NCBI GenBank assembly: GCA_022843325.1
Contig: JALHNV010000003.1
Span: 1-64,000, forward strand
Direction: 5' to 3'
DNA length: 64,000 nucleotides
From: Pseudolabrys sp.
GTDB taxonomy: Bacteria > Pseudomonadota > Alphaproteobacteria > Rhizobiales > Xanthobacteraceae
Shown: positions 8,255 through 17,525 of the stretch, one piece after another
Layout of the letters: each line of letters opens with the position of its first letter
Numbering within the stretch: position 1 is the first letter of the stretch
Notes under the pieces: generated by a model
The model's input: only the letters and a program-made list of their open reading frames with translations
Told to the model about the DNA's origin: nothing
Database searches by the model: none
Position numbers and translations under genes: made by a program

Positions 8255-10662
8255 GCGAAACCGCCAACCACTTCCGATTCGTCGCCACCGAACGCCGCGT
8301 GCGGGAAGACCGCCGCTTCGTCGCCGGCAAAGGCCATTTCGTCGCCGACATCGATCTGCCGGACATGCGCCATGTGGCGCTGATCACCTGCCCCCACGCC
8401 GCCGCGCGCATCCTGCGCATCGACAAGAGCGCGGCGCTGGCCCTGCCGGGCGTGCACTACGTGCTCGACGGCGCCGAACTGGCCTCGGCGACGCTGCCGC
8501 TGATGACCGGCCTCGATACGCCGAACGTGCCGCGCCGGCCGCTGGCCCACGAGATTGCGCGCTATTCCGGTGAATGGGTGGCCGCCGTGGTGGCCGACAG
8601 CCGCGCGCTGGCCGAGGACGCCGCCGAAGCGGTCGAGATCGATTACGAACCGCTGCCATTCGTGCTCGATGCCGAACAGGCGCTCGATGCGGCGAGCCCC
8701 CTGGTGCATGAAGCGCACGGCTCCAATGTCTTGCTCGACAAGACCTTCGTCTGGGGCGAGGTCGAGAAGGATTTCGCCGCCAGCGCACACACGCTCTCGC
8801 TGCGGGTGAAATGGGGTCGCTCGTCGACAGTGCCGATCGAGACGTTCGGCGTGGTGGCGCGCTGGGACCCGTGGCGTGAGATTCTCGACGTGTGGGCCTC
8901 GATTCAGATGCCACGCTACGCCGACCAGATCGGCGCGGCGCTCAAGGTGCCGCAAACGTCGGTGCGCGTGCATTACGACGTCGACGTCGGCGGCAGTTAC
9001 GGCGTCAAGCGCGGCATCAAGCACACCGTCCTGGTGGGCTACCTCAGCCGCCGGCTGGGTTTTCCGGTCCGGCTGATCGAGGACCGCCTGGAGAATATGC
9101 GCGGCGGCGATGCGCATGGACCGGAACGGCTGTTCGATGTCGATCTCGCCTTCGACGACAAAGGCATCGTTCGCTCCATGAAGATGCGGGCGCTGGAAAA
9201 CCTCGGCGCCTATGCCGGGCGCTCGCCGTTTCAACTCGGCAAGCCGATTGGCGACATCGTTGGGCCCTACAAGATCAACAGCGTTCAGTATCGGGCGCTT
9301 GCCGTGGTCACCAACAAGACCACGCAGGACGCAGTGCGCGGCTTCGGCCAGGCACCGACCAATGTGGCGCTCGAGCGCGGCATGGACGAGATCGCCACCA
9401 TGCTCGGCATCGACCCGATCGAAATTCGCCGCCGCAATTTCATCCGTCGCGATGAATTTCCCTATCTGATCCCGAGCGGCACCACATACGACAGCGGCGA
9501 CTTTCATACCGTCGTCGATAAGGCGCTGGCGGCCACCGACTACCGCGAGCTCAAAGCCGAACGCGACCGGCTGCGCGCCGCCGGGCGGCTCGCCGGTATC
9601 GGTGTGGCCGCCTGCCTGGAGCCGTCCGGCGGCAATGCCACCTTCGAAGCGCTGCTCAACCCATCGATCACCACGTCTACCTTCATGGATTCCTGCCGCA
9701 TCAGCATCGACGGCATGGGCGCGGTGACCGCCACCATGCACACGACCTCGTCGGGCCAAGGCCACGAAACGCTGGTTGGCACCGTGGTCGGCGAAGTGCT
9801 GCAACTCGATCCCGATCAGATCCGGGTGACGCGGGCGGATTCGCTCAACTCGTTGCCGAGCGGAACGCCGGTCGGCAGCCGCATGGCGATCATGCTCGGC
9901 GGCGCCGCGTTCCATGCGGCAGAGAAGCTGAAAGCCAAACTTGTGGCCATCGCCGCGCACGACCTCGGCATACCTCTCGAGCGCGCGATCTACGAGCGGG
10001 GCAGCGTCCACGACCGCGACGCGCCGCAGAACAAGCGCGGCTGGGCCGACCTGGTGCAGATCGCCTATCGCAGTTTTCACCGGATGCCGCCGGACATGGA
10101 GCCGGGATTGTCGGTCGCCCACGTCTATCCGGTGCCGACCGGCGGCAAACTGCCGACGGCCGACGGGCGCGTGCACATGTATCCCTGCGTGTCGTTCGAG
10201 TTTCATCTTGTGCTGGTCAGTATCGATCCCGACCTGGGCGTGCCGGAGATTGCGCGCTACCAGATCGGCCACGATTGCGGCACCCAGATCAATCCGAAGA
10301 TCGTGCGCGGCATGACCATGGGCGGCGTCGCCCACGGCATCGGCGCCGCGCTGTACGAGGAATTCGCCTACAACGATGACGGCCAGCTGATCGCCCAGAC
10401 CTTCATGGACTATCTGCTGCCGTCGTCGCACGAAATGCCGAAGGTCAACGTGGTCGATCACGAGACGCCCTCGCCTTTTACCGTGCTCGGGCAGAAAGGC
10501 TCTGGCGAATCCGGTTATCTCGGGGCGCCGGCGGCCATCGCCAATGCGGTGAACGACGCGGTCCGGTCGCTCGGACTGTCGATCAATACGCTGCCAATCC
10601 GGGCAGCCAAACTCGCCGACATGATCGAGCAGGCAAAATCGCCTCGCGCGAACAATACGTAA
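8251..10662 (+). CDS. Molybdenum hydroxylase molybdopterin-binding (large) subunit, CoxL/xanthine dehydrogenase family
   Basis: 803 residues, GTG start. It hydroxylates a substrate, typically an N-heteroaromatic ring or aldehyde, at a molybdopterin cytosine dinucleotide cofactor. RGFGQAPTN at about 363-371 lies where xanthine dehydrogenases have RGFGGPQ. This is not the AYxCSFR loop of form I CO dehydrogenase, so a CO-oxidising role is unlikely. The catalytic glutamate is Glu753 in KGSGESGYLG. The frame is intact across both Mo-pterin domains. No maturation gene (XdhC/CoxG type) lies nearby. The substrate cannot be assigned from sequence; the operon also has an amidohydrolase and an importer downstream. 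Confidence 0.92.
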   Translation: MSETANHFRFVATERRVREDRRFVAGKGHFVADIDLPDMRHVALITCPHAAARILRIDKSAALALPGVHYVLDGAELASATLPLMTGLDTPNVPRRPLAHEIARYSGEWVAAVVADSRALAEDAAEAVEIDYEPLPFVLDAEQALDAASPLVHEAHGSNVLLDKTFVWGEVEKDFAASAHTLSLRVKWGRSSTVPIETFGVVARWDPWREILDVWASIQMPRYADQIGAALKVPQTSVRVHYDVDVGGSYGVKRGIKHTVLVGYLSRRLGFPVRLIEDRLENMRGGDAHGPERLFDVDLAFDDKGIVRSMKMRALENLGAYAGRSPFQLGKPIGDIVGPYKINSVQYRALAVVTNKTTQDAVRGFGQAPTNVALERGMDEIATMLGIDPIEIRRRNFIRRDEFPYLIPSGTTYDSGDFHTVVDKALAATDYRELKAERDRLRAAGRLAGIGVAACLEPSGGNATFEALLNPSITTSTFMDSCRISIDGMGAVTATMHTTSSGQGHETLVGTVVGEVLQLDPDQIRVTRADSLNSLPSGTPVGSRMAIMLGGAAFHAAEKLKAKLVAIAAHDLGIPLERAIYERGSVHDRDAPQNKRGWADLVQIAYRSFHRMPPDMEPGLSVAHVYPVPTGGKLPTADGRVHMYPCVSFEFHLVLVSIDPDLGVPEIARYQIGHDCGTQINPKIVRGMTMGGVAHGIGAALYEEFAYNDDGQLIAQTFMDYLLPSSHEMPKVNVVDHETPSPFTVLGQKGSGESGYLGAPAAIANAVNDAVRSLGLSINTLPIRAAKLADMIEQAKSPRANNT

Positions 10663-10676
10663 CAAGGACTCAAGGA

Positions 10677-11651
10677 ATGATCGTCGACAGCCACGCCCAT
10701 CTGGTGCCACCGGACCTTCTGACCGCGATCCGCAAGGACGCCGCGCGATTTCCCAGCATGCGACTGATCGAAGAGGACGGCAGCCTGGCCTTCGCCTTTG
10801 CCGGCAACAAACCGTCGCGGCCGGTTTCCAAGCCTTTGACGGATATTCCGGCACGGCTGGCGTGGATGGACAAGCAGGGCATCGACAAGCAGGTGTCCGG
10901 CGGATGGGTCGATATCTTCGGTTACGATCTGCCCGGCCCCGAAGCGGAAGCCTGGAGCAAACTGACCAACGACGCGCTCAGAGCGGCGACCAAGGCCGAG
11001 CCGCGCCTGATCACACTGGCGACGGTGCCGCTGGGCGATGGCGCGCGCGCCGCATCCGTCTTGAAGGCGGCGATGGCCGACGGATTCCCCGGCTGCATGA
11101 TCGGCACCTTGCCGCGCGGCGTCGGCAGCACGCTCGATGCCGCCGACCTCGACCCGTTCTGGAAAGCCGCGGACGAGACCGGCGCAGTGGTCTTTATTCA
11201 TCCGAGCTTTGACGCCGGCGATGTGCGCGTCAACGACTTCGGGCTGGCCAACGGGCTCGGCCGCGTCACCGACGCCATGGTCGCCATCGCGCGGCTTGTC
11301 TCGGCCGGCCATGTCACGCGCTACAAGCAGGCCAGGATCGTCGCGCCGATCGGCGCCGCCGGACTTCCTTTTGTGCTGGGCCGCCTCAAGCGCAATCACG
11401 TGATAACACCCGGCGTCGGCGACCCGGTCGAGGCGCTCGCGCATCTTTATACCGATACCATCGTCCACGATGTGCGTGTTCTCAAATTCGTGATCGAGAT
11501 GATGGGCACCGAGCGCATGATGATGGGCTCCGACATGCCGTTCCCGATCGGCGAGACTGAGCCGATGCGGATCGTTACCGAAGCGGCGCTGTCCAAGGCG
11601 CAGACCGAATCGATCAACGGAGGATTGGCGGCTCGCCTGTTCCGCATCTAG
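10677..11651 (+). CDS. Amidohydrolase family protein (ACMSD-like decarboxylase/hydrolase)
   Basis: 324-residue TIM-barrel metalloenzyme of the amidohydrolase_2 family. The N-terminal metal motif is DSHAHL (His6, His8). Further metal ligands are expected at VVFIHPSF and at the aspartate in MMMGSDMPFPIGE. The family includes 2-amino-3-carboxymuconate-6-semialdehyde decarboxylase and resorcylate- and isosaccharinate-type enzymes, which decarboxylate or hydrolyse ring-cleavage or aromatic acids. It starts 14 bases after the Mo-hydroxylase large subunit (AAGGA just upstream), so it probably acts in the same pathway. Confidence 0.85.
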   Translation: MIVDSHAHLVPPDLLTAIRKDAARFPSMRLIEEDGSLAFAFAGNKPSRPVSKPLTDIPARLAWMDKQGIDKQVSGGWVDIFGYDLPGPEAEAWSKLTNDALRAATKAEPRLITLATVPLGDGARAASVLKAAMADGFPGCMIGTLPRGVGSTLDAADLDPFWKAADETGAVVFIHPSFDAGDVRVNDFGLANGLGRVTDAMVAIARLVSAGHVTRYKQARIVAPIGAAGLPFVLGRLKRNHVITPGVGDPVEALAHLYTDTIVHDVRVLKFVIEMMGTERMMMGSDMPFPIGETEPMRIVTEAALSKAQTESINGGLAARLFRI

Positions 11652-11712
11652 CGACAACAAGGACCGAAAAGGTCCAGTTCAAAACTGAAATTCAAAGTCC
11701 AGGGAGGACATC

Positions 11713-12711
11713 ATGACAAAGCTAGCCATTGCCAGACGCACAGCTCTCGGCGCTGTCGCTGCACTTGCAGTCGCGGCGCTCGGCGCGCCGGCACCCGCCG
11801 TCGCGCAGGAGCCCACCAAAATCAGGATCGTGGTGTTCGGCTTCCCGTCGCTTGGCGCCTTCATGCCGCCGGTGATCAAGGCGCAGAAGCTCGATACCGC
11901 TAATGGCCTGGACATCGAATTCGTCGAGCGGCCGCCAGATGCCTATACGACGCAGTTCAACTCGGGCGAGTTCAAAGTCGGCGGCAGCGCCGCGCTGCTG
12001 ACCGTAGGCCTCGCCGACGCCCGCGGCATCAAGGTGAAGTACCTGTTCAACCTGTTCGACTTCTGGGGCGCCGTCGTCACCTCGCGCGACGCCGTCAAAT
12101 CGCTCAAGGATATGGAAGGCAAGCAACTCGCCGCGGCACGCTCGACAACCAACTACGTCATGTTCGAGTTCTTCGCCAAGCAAATGGGCGTCGACCCGTC
12201 CAAGATCCAGGTGGTCAACACCGCGCCCCCTGGTCTGGTCGGCTTTGCGCTGGCTGACCGCGCCGATGCCGTCCAGCTGTGGGAGCCGGCTTACACGCTG
12301 CTGAAATCGAAGAAGCCGGAGATTCGCTTGCTCGATACCGGAATGGCCGCGACGTGGAAGAAGTTTGCCGGCGGCGACCGCATCCCCTATCTCGGTGTCG
12401 CCGCACATACCGACTGGATCGAGGCTAATCAGGCGGCAATTCCAAAGCTTTACGCGACTTACAAGGCCGCGGCCGAGTTCATCGCAAAGAACCCGGAAAA
12501 GGCGGCGGCGATGATGGCGCCGAAGTCGACGCCGGAAGACATCGCCGGGATCGTGTCGCTGATCAAGGCCAACGACCGGCTCGGCATGAGCGTGGTCGGC
12601 GCCGCCGAGGTGCGCAAGCAGATCGAGGCGGTTTACAAGGCCGGTATCGACGTCGGCTATCTGAAGGCCCAGCCGTCGGCCGACACCATCTACGACAAGC
12701 CACTGAAATGA
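11713..12711 (+). CDS. ABC transporter substrate-binding protein (SsuA/TauA/NMT1 family)
   Basis: 332-residue periplasmic binding protein. Residues 1-31 are a signal peptide (KLAIARRTALGAVAALAV core ending PAVA before QEP); the paired arginines could allow Tat export but the motif is incomplete. The mature part (KIRIVVFGFPSLGAFMPPVI, FNSGEFKVGGSAALLTVGLADARG) follows the sulfonate/taurine/thiamine-precursor binding fold. GGAGG (11701-11705) precedes the ATG. Its stop overlaps the permease start by 4 bases. With the permease and ATPase it forms a full importer, probably for the compound oxidised by the adjacent Mo-hydroxylase (inference). Confidence 0.9.
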   Translation: MTKLAIARRTALGAVAALAVAALGAPAPAVAQEPTKIRIVVFGFPSLGAFMPPVIKAQKLDTANGLDIEFVERPPDAYTTQFNSGEFKVGGSAALLTVGLADARGIKVKYLFNLFDFWGAVVTSRDAVKSLKDMEGKQLAAARSTTNYVMFEFFAKQMGVDPSKIQVVNTAPPGLVGFALADRADAVQLWEPAYTLLKSKKPEIRLLDTGMAATWKKFAGGDRIPYLGVAAHTDWIEANQAAIPKLYATYKAAAEFIAKNPEKAAAMMAPKSTPEDIAGIVSLIKANDRLGMSVVGAAEVRKQIEAVYKAGIDVGYLKAQPSADTIYDKPLK

Positions 12712-13478
12712 TGAACACGCGTCCGATGCGCGTTCTGCAAGCCACCGCCGGCCTCATCCTGCTGGCGGTGGTCTGGCAGATTCTGTCGATGACGTTGCAG
12801 CCGTTCCTGTTTCCGCCGGTGCCGGAGATATTCAAGCGGACCTTCGAGATATTGTTCACCGGCGAACTGTTGATGGACGTGCTGATCACCGGCGCGCGGA
12901 TTTTCGGCGGCCTGCTCGGCGCGTTTCTGCTCGGCTGCATGCTCGCGCTGGTGATCGCGCGCTCGCGGCTGGTGGAGAACTTTCTTACCCCGGTGTTGAC
13001 CTTTTTTCAGGGCATTCCGGCGCTATCCTGGGTGGTGTTCGCCATCATCTGGTTCCACGGCACCGAATTCCGCATTCTGTTCATCATGGTGATGACGACG
13101 CTGCCGGCCTTCACGTTCCAGATCCTCGACGCGATCCGCTCGATGTCCAAGGACCTGTTCGAAATGACGATGTCGTTCCGGCCGTCGCGCTGGACGCTGT
13201 TCCGCTTTTTGATCGTACCGACCATCGTGCCAGGCATCCTCACCGCCTGGAAGGTCAACCTGGGCAACGCCGCGCGCGTGGTGGTGGTGGCCGAACTGGT
13301 CGGCGCCACCGGCGGCGTCGGCTACCAATTGCTGCGGCAGCAACAACTGTTCGACATGGCCGGCGCCATGGCCTGGACGCTGCAACTGGTACTGTTCGTG
13401 CTGGTCGTGCAGCAGACCATCAACGCCATTGAACGGTGGGCGCTGCGCTACCGGCCGGTGTCGGAACGGGCGATGTAG
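12708..13478 (+). CDS. ABC transporter permease (SsuC/TauC family)
   Basis: 256-residue inner-membrane protein with about six helices, the standard size for SsuC-type permeases. The ATPase-contact (EAA-type) loop reads EMTMSFRPSRWTLFRFLIVP and is followed by a GILTAWKVNLGNA helix. It overlaps the binding-protein gene by 4 bases (ATGA), implying coupled translation, and is followed by its ATPase after a palindromic repeat. Confidence 0.92.
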   Translation: MMNTRPMRVLQATAGLILLAVVWQILSMTLQPFLFPPVPEIFKRTFEILFTGELLMDVLITGARIFGGLLGAFLLGCMLALVIARSRLVENFLTPVLTFFQGIPALSWVVFAIIWFHGTEFRILFIMVMTTLPAFTFQILDAIRSMSKDLFEMTMSFRPSRWTLFRFLIVPTIVPGILTAWKVNLGNAARVVVVAELVGATGGVGYQLLRQQQLFDMAGAMAWTLQLVLFVLVVQQTINAIERWALRYRPVSERAM

Positions 13479-13479
13479 C

Positions 13480-13528
13480 GCGCATGACCCCGAAAAGTGG
13501 GAACCGGTTTTCGGATAAGGCCATGCGC
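13480..13528. repeat. Palindromic intergenic repeat (Bradyrhizobium/Rhodopseudomonas-type)
   Basis: Two nested pairs of arms: GCGCATG (13480-13486) with CATGCGC (13522-13528), and CCGAAAA (13490-13496) with TTTTCGG (13508-13514). The central part GTGGGAACCGG is the conserved core I recall from many intergenic spacers in Hyphomicrobiales. It sits between permease and ATPase of one operon, where its transcript would form a cruciform-like hairpin 11 bases before the ATPase start. It may affect mRNA stability or translation. Confidence 0.7.
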
Positions 13529-13539
13529 AAGGAAAAACT

Positions 13540-14313
13540 ATGAGCGCGACAAATCCCGTCATCCGCTTCACCGATGTCAGCAAGACGTTCCGCCGCGCCG
13601 ACGGCAAAGGCGAATTTATCGCCGTCGACAGGTTGTCGTTCGAGATCGCCAAGGGCGAGATCGTCGCCGTGCTCGGCAAGACCGGCTGCGGCAAGTCGAC
13701 CATGTTCAACATCGTCGCCGGCCTCCTCGATCCGAGTTCGGGCGAAGCCCGCGTTGTCGGCCACGATCCGTTCCGGGAGTTCGATTTCTTCCGCGGTAAG
13801 ATCGGCATCGTATTCCAGAACGACAGGCTGATGCCGTGGCGCAGCGCGCTCGACAATGTCATGCTCGGCCTTCAGATCCTCAACAAAGACCCGAAGCAGG
13901 CAGAAGACACCGCGCGGCGCTGGCTGGAGCGGCTCGGCCTGAGCGGTCACGAGCATGACTACCCGCATGCCTTGTCGGGCGGCATGCGGCAGCGCGTGTC
14001 GATCGCCCGCGCCTTTGCGGTCGACCCGGAAATCCTGCTGTGCGACGAACCGTTCTCGGCGCTGGACGAAATGACCGCGCGCGACCTGCGCGCCGAATTC
14101 GTGCGGCTGGTGCGGCAGAACAACAAGACCGCCGTGTTCATCACCCACCAGATCGGCGAGGCGATGGATATCGGTGACCGGGTGCTGGTGTTCCACCGCC
14201 CGGCCCGTATCGCCTATGAGGGACGGCTCAATGCCGACACCAGCGAGGCAGCACGCGCCGGAATGCGCGAAGAGGTCATGCGCGTGCTGGCGCTGGACCG
14301 GACGGCGGAATAA
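13540..14313 (+). CDS. ABC transporter ATP-binding protein (SsuB/TauB family)
   Basis: 257-residue ATPase energising the importer encoded just upstream. Walker A is GKTGCGKST (46-54), the ABC signature is LSGGMRQR (145-152), Walker B is ILLCDE (165-170) and the switch histidine is in FITHQIGEA. Its start follows the palindromic repeat rather than overlapping the permease gene. Its last 38 bases overlap, in convergent orientation, the 3' end of the RidA-like gene. Confidence 0.93.
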   Translation: MSATNPVIRFTDVSKTFRRADGKGEFIAVDRLSFEIAKGEIVAVLGKTGCGKSTMFNIVAGLLDPSSGEARVVGHDPFREFDFFRGKIGIVFQNDRLMPWRSALDNVMLGLQILNKDPKQAEDTARRWLERLGLSGHEHDYPHALSGGMRQRVSIARAFAVDPEILLCDEPFSALDEMTARDLRAEFVRLVRQNNKTAVFITHQIGEAMDIGDRVLVFHRPARIAYEGRLNADTSEAARAGMREEVMRVLALDRTAE

Positions 14314-14707
14314 CCGCGGTAGCCTCGATCTCGACCTTGGCACCGGGCTCCAGCAGCCCGGCGACCACGACCGCGCTCATGGCCGGAAAATGCCGGCCGA
14401 TGACGCGGCGGTAGGCGCCGCCGATGTCCTTTTGCCGCGCGGCGTATTCAGCCTTGTCGGTCAGGTACCAGGTCAGCCGCGTCAGGTGGCGCGCCTCGCC
14501 GCCGGCTTCCGCCAGCACGGCCAGGATGTTCGTCAGCGCCTGCTCGACCTGGGCGACGAAATCCCCGCTCACCAGTTCGGCCTTGGCGTTCCAGCCGATC
14601 TGGCCGGAGATGAACACCTGCCGGCCCTCGGCGACGATGCCGTTGGCATAGCCCTTCGGCGCGGCCCAGTCCTTCGGCTGCAGGATGGCGGAATCGTTGT
14701 CATTCAT
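14276..14707 (-). CDS. RidA/YjgF-family protein (last gene of the anthranilate-CoA operon)
   Basis: 143 residues. Family features are VFISGQIGWNAKAELV near residues 31-46 and GAKVEIEATAVIP near the end. Canonical RidA deaminates reactive enamine/imine intermediates using an arginine (Arg105 in Escherichia coli, in a VARLP context); here the aligned position is Gly117 (VVVAGLLEPG), so classical imine deaminase activity is doubtful. A YjgF-like gene is also part of the 2-aminobenzoyl-CoA gene cluster of Azoarcus evansii as I recall it. It could handle the enamine products formed after ring reduction (inference). The ATG at 14707 is 7 bases beyond the ligase stop. Confidence 0.85.
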   Translation of the reverse strand: MNDNDSAILQPKDWAAPKGYANGIVAEGRQVFISGQIGWNAKAELVSGDFVAQVEQALTNILAVLAEAGGEARHLTRLTWYLTDKAEYAARQKDIGGAYRRVIGRHFPAMSAVVVAGLLEPGAKVEIEATAVIPPSGPAPARA

Positions 14708-14714
14708 GGAAAGC

Positions 14715-16358
14715 CTACTGATCTCGCAACCGGAAGCGCTGGATCTTGCCGGTCTGCGTTTTCGGCAAGGCGTCGACGAATTGAATGCGGCGCGGATACT
14801 TGAACGGCGCAATCGTGGCCTTCACGTGATCCTGCAGCCGCTTGATGCATAGCTCATCGGCGGCGACGTTCGGGCGCAGCACGACAAAGGCGCAGACCAC
14901 CTGCCCGCGCTCCTCGTCCGGCGTGCCGATCACCGCGCACTCGGCCACTTCGGCGTGCGCCAGCAGCGCGGCTTCCACCTCGGGGCCGGCGATGTTGTAG
15001 CCCGACGACACGATCACGTCGTCAACGCGGGCGACGAAGCGGAAGCGGCCGTCCTCGTCTTCAACGAAGGTATCGCCGGTCAGGTTCCAGCCGTCATGCA
15101 CATAGGCCGCCTGCCGTTTGTCGGCAAGATAGCGGCAGCCGGTCGGGCCGCGGATCGCCAGCAAGCCAATGGTGCCGCGCTCGACCTCGTTCATATTCTC
15201 GTCGACGATCCTGGCCTCATAGCCGGTGACCGGACGGCCGGTGGCGCCGGGCGCGGCGTCGCCGATGCGGTTGGTGACGAAGATGTGCAGCATCTCGGTC
15301 GAGCCGATGCCGTCGAGGATCGGCGTGCCCGTCTTGCGGGTCCATTCCTCGAACACCGGCGCCGGCAGCGTCTCGCCGGCCGATACTGCGAGGCGCAGCG
15401 ACGACAGGTCGGCCGCGCCCTTGTCGAAAGCGGCGAGCATGGCGCGATAGGCCGTGGGCGCGGTGAAGCAGATGGTCGCCTTATAGGTCTCGATGATCTG
15501 GATCATGTTGGCCGGCGAGGCATTTTCCAAGAGCGTCGCGGTGGCGCCGAAGCGCAGCGGGAAAATCGCCAGGCCGCCGAGCCCGAAGGTGAAGGCCAGC
15601 GGCGGTGAGCCGACGAAGATGTCGTTCTCGGTGACGTTGAGCACCTCGCGCGCATAGCCGTCGGCGATGATCAGCAGGTCGCGGTGGAAATGCATGGTGG
15701 CCTTCGGCACCCCGGTGGTGCCGGAGGTAAATCCAAGCAGCGCCACGTCGTCACGGCCGGTTTGCACCGCATCGAACTTCACCGGCTTGTCCAGCGCGAT
15801 GCGGTCGAGTTCGGCGTCGTGATTCGACGTGCCGTCGAAGCTGACGACTTTCTTGAGGAAGCGGCTGTCCTTGGCGCAGGTCACCAGTTCGTCGGCGATG
15901 CGGCTGTCGCACAAAGCAAGGCTGATCTCGGCCTTGTCGACGATCTTGCCGAGTTCGCCGGCGCGCAGCATCGGCATGGTGTTGACCACCACCGCGCCGG
16001 CCTTGGTCGCCGCCAGCCAGGCCGCCACCAGCGCCGGATTGTTGCCGGAGCGGATCAGCACGCGGTCGCCCGGCTTGACGCCGTAATTGTCGACCAGCGC
16101 ATGCGCCAGCCGGTTCGACCAGTCGGTCAGTTCCTTGTAGGTGCGGCGGCGGCCGTTGCCGATCAGCGCGATACGGTCGCCGAAGCCGCGCTCGACATTG
16201 CGATCGGTCAGTTCAACGGCGGCGTTGAGGCGCTCCGGGTACTGGAATTCCGGCCGGTCGAGCAGCAGATCGGGCCACAGATCGAACGGCGGCAGGTTGT
16301 CGCGCGCAAAGGTATCGACATGCGCGGAAGGGCCGAGGGTGGGGACGGGTCGCGCCAT
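14715..16358 (-). CDS. abmG: 2-aminobenzoate (anthranilate)-CoA ligase, benzoate-CoA ligase family
   Basis: 547-residue adenylate-forming enzyme that activates an aromatic acid to its CoA thioester using ATP. The phosphate loop is FTSGTTGVPK (210-219). The hinge region reads GRFRFVARVDDVIVSSGYNI and the catalytic lysine is Lys538 in KTQTGKIQRF. The sequence resembles benzoate- and aminobenzoate-CoA ligases (QYPERLNAAVELTDRN near the N-terminus). Substrate assignment rests mainly on the adjacent 2-aminobenzoyl-CoA monooxygenase/reductase gene. It supplies the first step, anthranilate to 2-aminobenzoyl-CoA, and lies 3 bases after the acyl-CoA dehydrogenase gene. Confidence 0.85.
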   Translation of the reverse strand: MARPVPTLGPSAHVDTFARDNLPPFDLWPDLLLDRPEFQYPERLNAAVELTDRNVERGFGDRIALIGNGRRRTYKELTDWSNRLAHALVDNYGVKPGDRVLIRSGNNPALVAAWLAATKAGAVVVNTMPMLRAGELGKIVDKAEISLALCDSRIADELVTCAKDSRFLKKVVSFDGTSNHDAELDRIALDKPVKFDAVQTGRDDVALLGFTSGTTGVPKATMHFHRDLLIIADGYAREVLNVTENDIFVGSPPLAFTFGLGGLAIFPLRFGATATLLENASPANMIQIIETYKATICFTAPTAYRAMLAAFDKGAADLSSLRLAVSAGETLPAPVFEEWTRKTGTPILDGIGSTEMLHIFVTNRIGDAAPGATGRPVTGYEARIVDENMNEVERGTIGLLAIRGPTGCRYLADKRQAAYVHDGWNLTGDTFVEDEDGRFRFVARVDDVIVSSGYNIAGPEVEAALLAHAEVAECAVIGTPDEERGQVVCAFVVLRPNVAADELCIKRLQDHVKATIAPFKYPRRIQFVDALPKTQTGKIQRFRLRDQ

Positions 16359-16361
16359 GTC

Positions 16362-17522
16362 TTAACTCTCCGCTGAGGCAAGAACGGACCGGGCAATGAC
16401 GATCTTCTGGACGTCGGAGGCGCCCTCGTAGATGCGCAGCGCCCGGATGTCGCGGTAGAGCATTTCCACCGGGTGGCCCGAGCGCACGCCGTCGCCGCCG
16501 TGCAACTGCACCGCCGCGTCGATGACGCGCTGCGCCGCCTCGGTGGCGTAGAGCTTGGCCATGGCCGCTTCGCGCGTCACGCGGGCGGCGCCTTTGTCCT
16601 TGGTCCAGGCGGCGCGGTAGACCAGCAGCGCCGCGGCGTCGATCTCGACCGCCATGTCGGCGATATGGCCTTGCACCATCTGAAGATCGAACAGCGGCGC
16701 GCCGAACAACCGGCGTCCGGCAGCGCGCGCCAGCGTCTCGCCCAGCGCGCGGCGGGCAAAGCCCAGCGCGGCGGCGCCGACGGTGGTACGGAACACGTCG
16801 AGTGTCGCCATCGCAATCTTGAAGCCGTCGCCGGCCTTGCCGATCAGCGCACCGGCCGGCACGCGGCATTGCTTGAACGAGAGGCGCGCCAGCGGATGCG
16901 GTGCGATGACCTCGATGCGCTCGGCGACCGACAGGCCGGGATTGCTGCCCTCGACGACGAAGGCCGAGAGTCCGCGGGCGCCCGGCGCCTCGCCGGTGCG
17001 TGCGAACACGATGTAGAGGTCGGCAATGCCGCCGTTCGAAATCCAGGTCTTTTCGCCATCGATGACGTAGCCGTCACCATCGCGGGTGGCGACGGTCGAG
17101 ATGTTGGCAACGTCCGAGCCGGACGCCGCCTCGCTCAGCGCGAAAGCGGCAATCGCCTGCCCGCTGCGGGTTTTCGGCAGCCAGGCGGCGCGTTGCGCCG
17201 GCGTGCCGAACAGCGAAATAGGCCCGGCGCCGAGGCCCTGCATGGCGAAGGCGAAGTCGGCGAGCCCCGCATGCCGCGCCAGCGTTTCGCGCACCAGCGC
17301 CAGCGTGCGCACGTCGATCGTCTCGGCGTCGCTGTCACCCGGCGCGGTGTGCTGCAGAAAGCCGTCGCGGCCGAGCCGCGCCACCAGATCGCGGCAGGCG
17401 GCGTCGACATCGTGGTGATCGACATGCGCCAAATTGGCCACGGCCCAGGCTTCGAGCTTTGCCGCCAGCGCGCGGTGCCGGTCCTCGAAAAACGGCCAGT
17501 GAAGGAATGATGAGTCAGGCAT
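16362..17522 (-). CDS. Acyl-CoA dehydrogenase family protein
   Basis: 386-residue flavoprotein of normal family length. It shows the FAD/substrate motifs [15 protein letters not shown] and WISNGG, and the catalytic base Glu366 in [10 protein letters not shown]. In the 2-aminobenzoyl-CoA pathway such an enzyme would introduce a double bond into the ring-reduced or ring-opened CoA ester in a beta-oxidation-like sequence. The exact substrate is inferred only. The gene is packed between the crotonase gene (3 bases) and the ligase gene (3 bases). Confidence 0.88.
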   Translation of the reverse strand: MPDSSFLHWPFFEDRHRALAAKLEAWAVANLAHVDHHDVDAACRDLVARLGRDGFLQHTAPGDSDAETIDVRTLALVRETLARHAGLADFAFAMQGLGAGPISLFGTPAQRAAWLPKTRSGQAIAAFALSEAASGSDVANISTVATRDGDGYVIDGEKTWISNGGIADLYIVFARTGEAPGARGLSAFVVEGSNPGLSVAERIEVIAPHPLARLSFKQCRVPAGALIGKAGDGFKIAMATLDVFRTTVGAAALGFARRALGETLARAAGRRLFGAPLFDLQMVQGHIADMAVEIDAAALLVYRAAWTKDKGAARVTREAAMAKLYATEAAQRVIDAAVQLHGGDGVRSGHPVEMLYRDIRALRIYEGASDVQKIVIARSVLASAES

Positions 17523-17525
17523 CGC

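Noticed and set aside
8251-10662. Reading the Mo hydroxylase as aerobic CO dehydrogenase
   Set aside because: The form I active-site loop AYxCSFR is absent (RGFGQAPTN instead), and no CO-dehydrogenase accessory genes are nearby.
8173-10854. Very long open frame on the minus strand opposite the Mo-hydroxylase large subunit
   Set aside because: It is the antisense shadow of a conserved gene in GC-rich DNA. Its composition (rich in Arg, His, Asp, Gly, Val) shows no family motifs.
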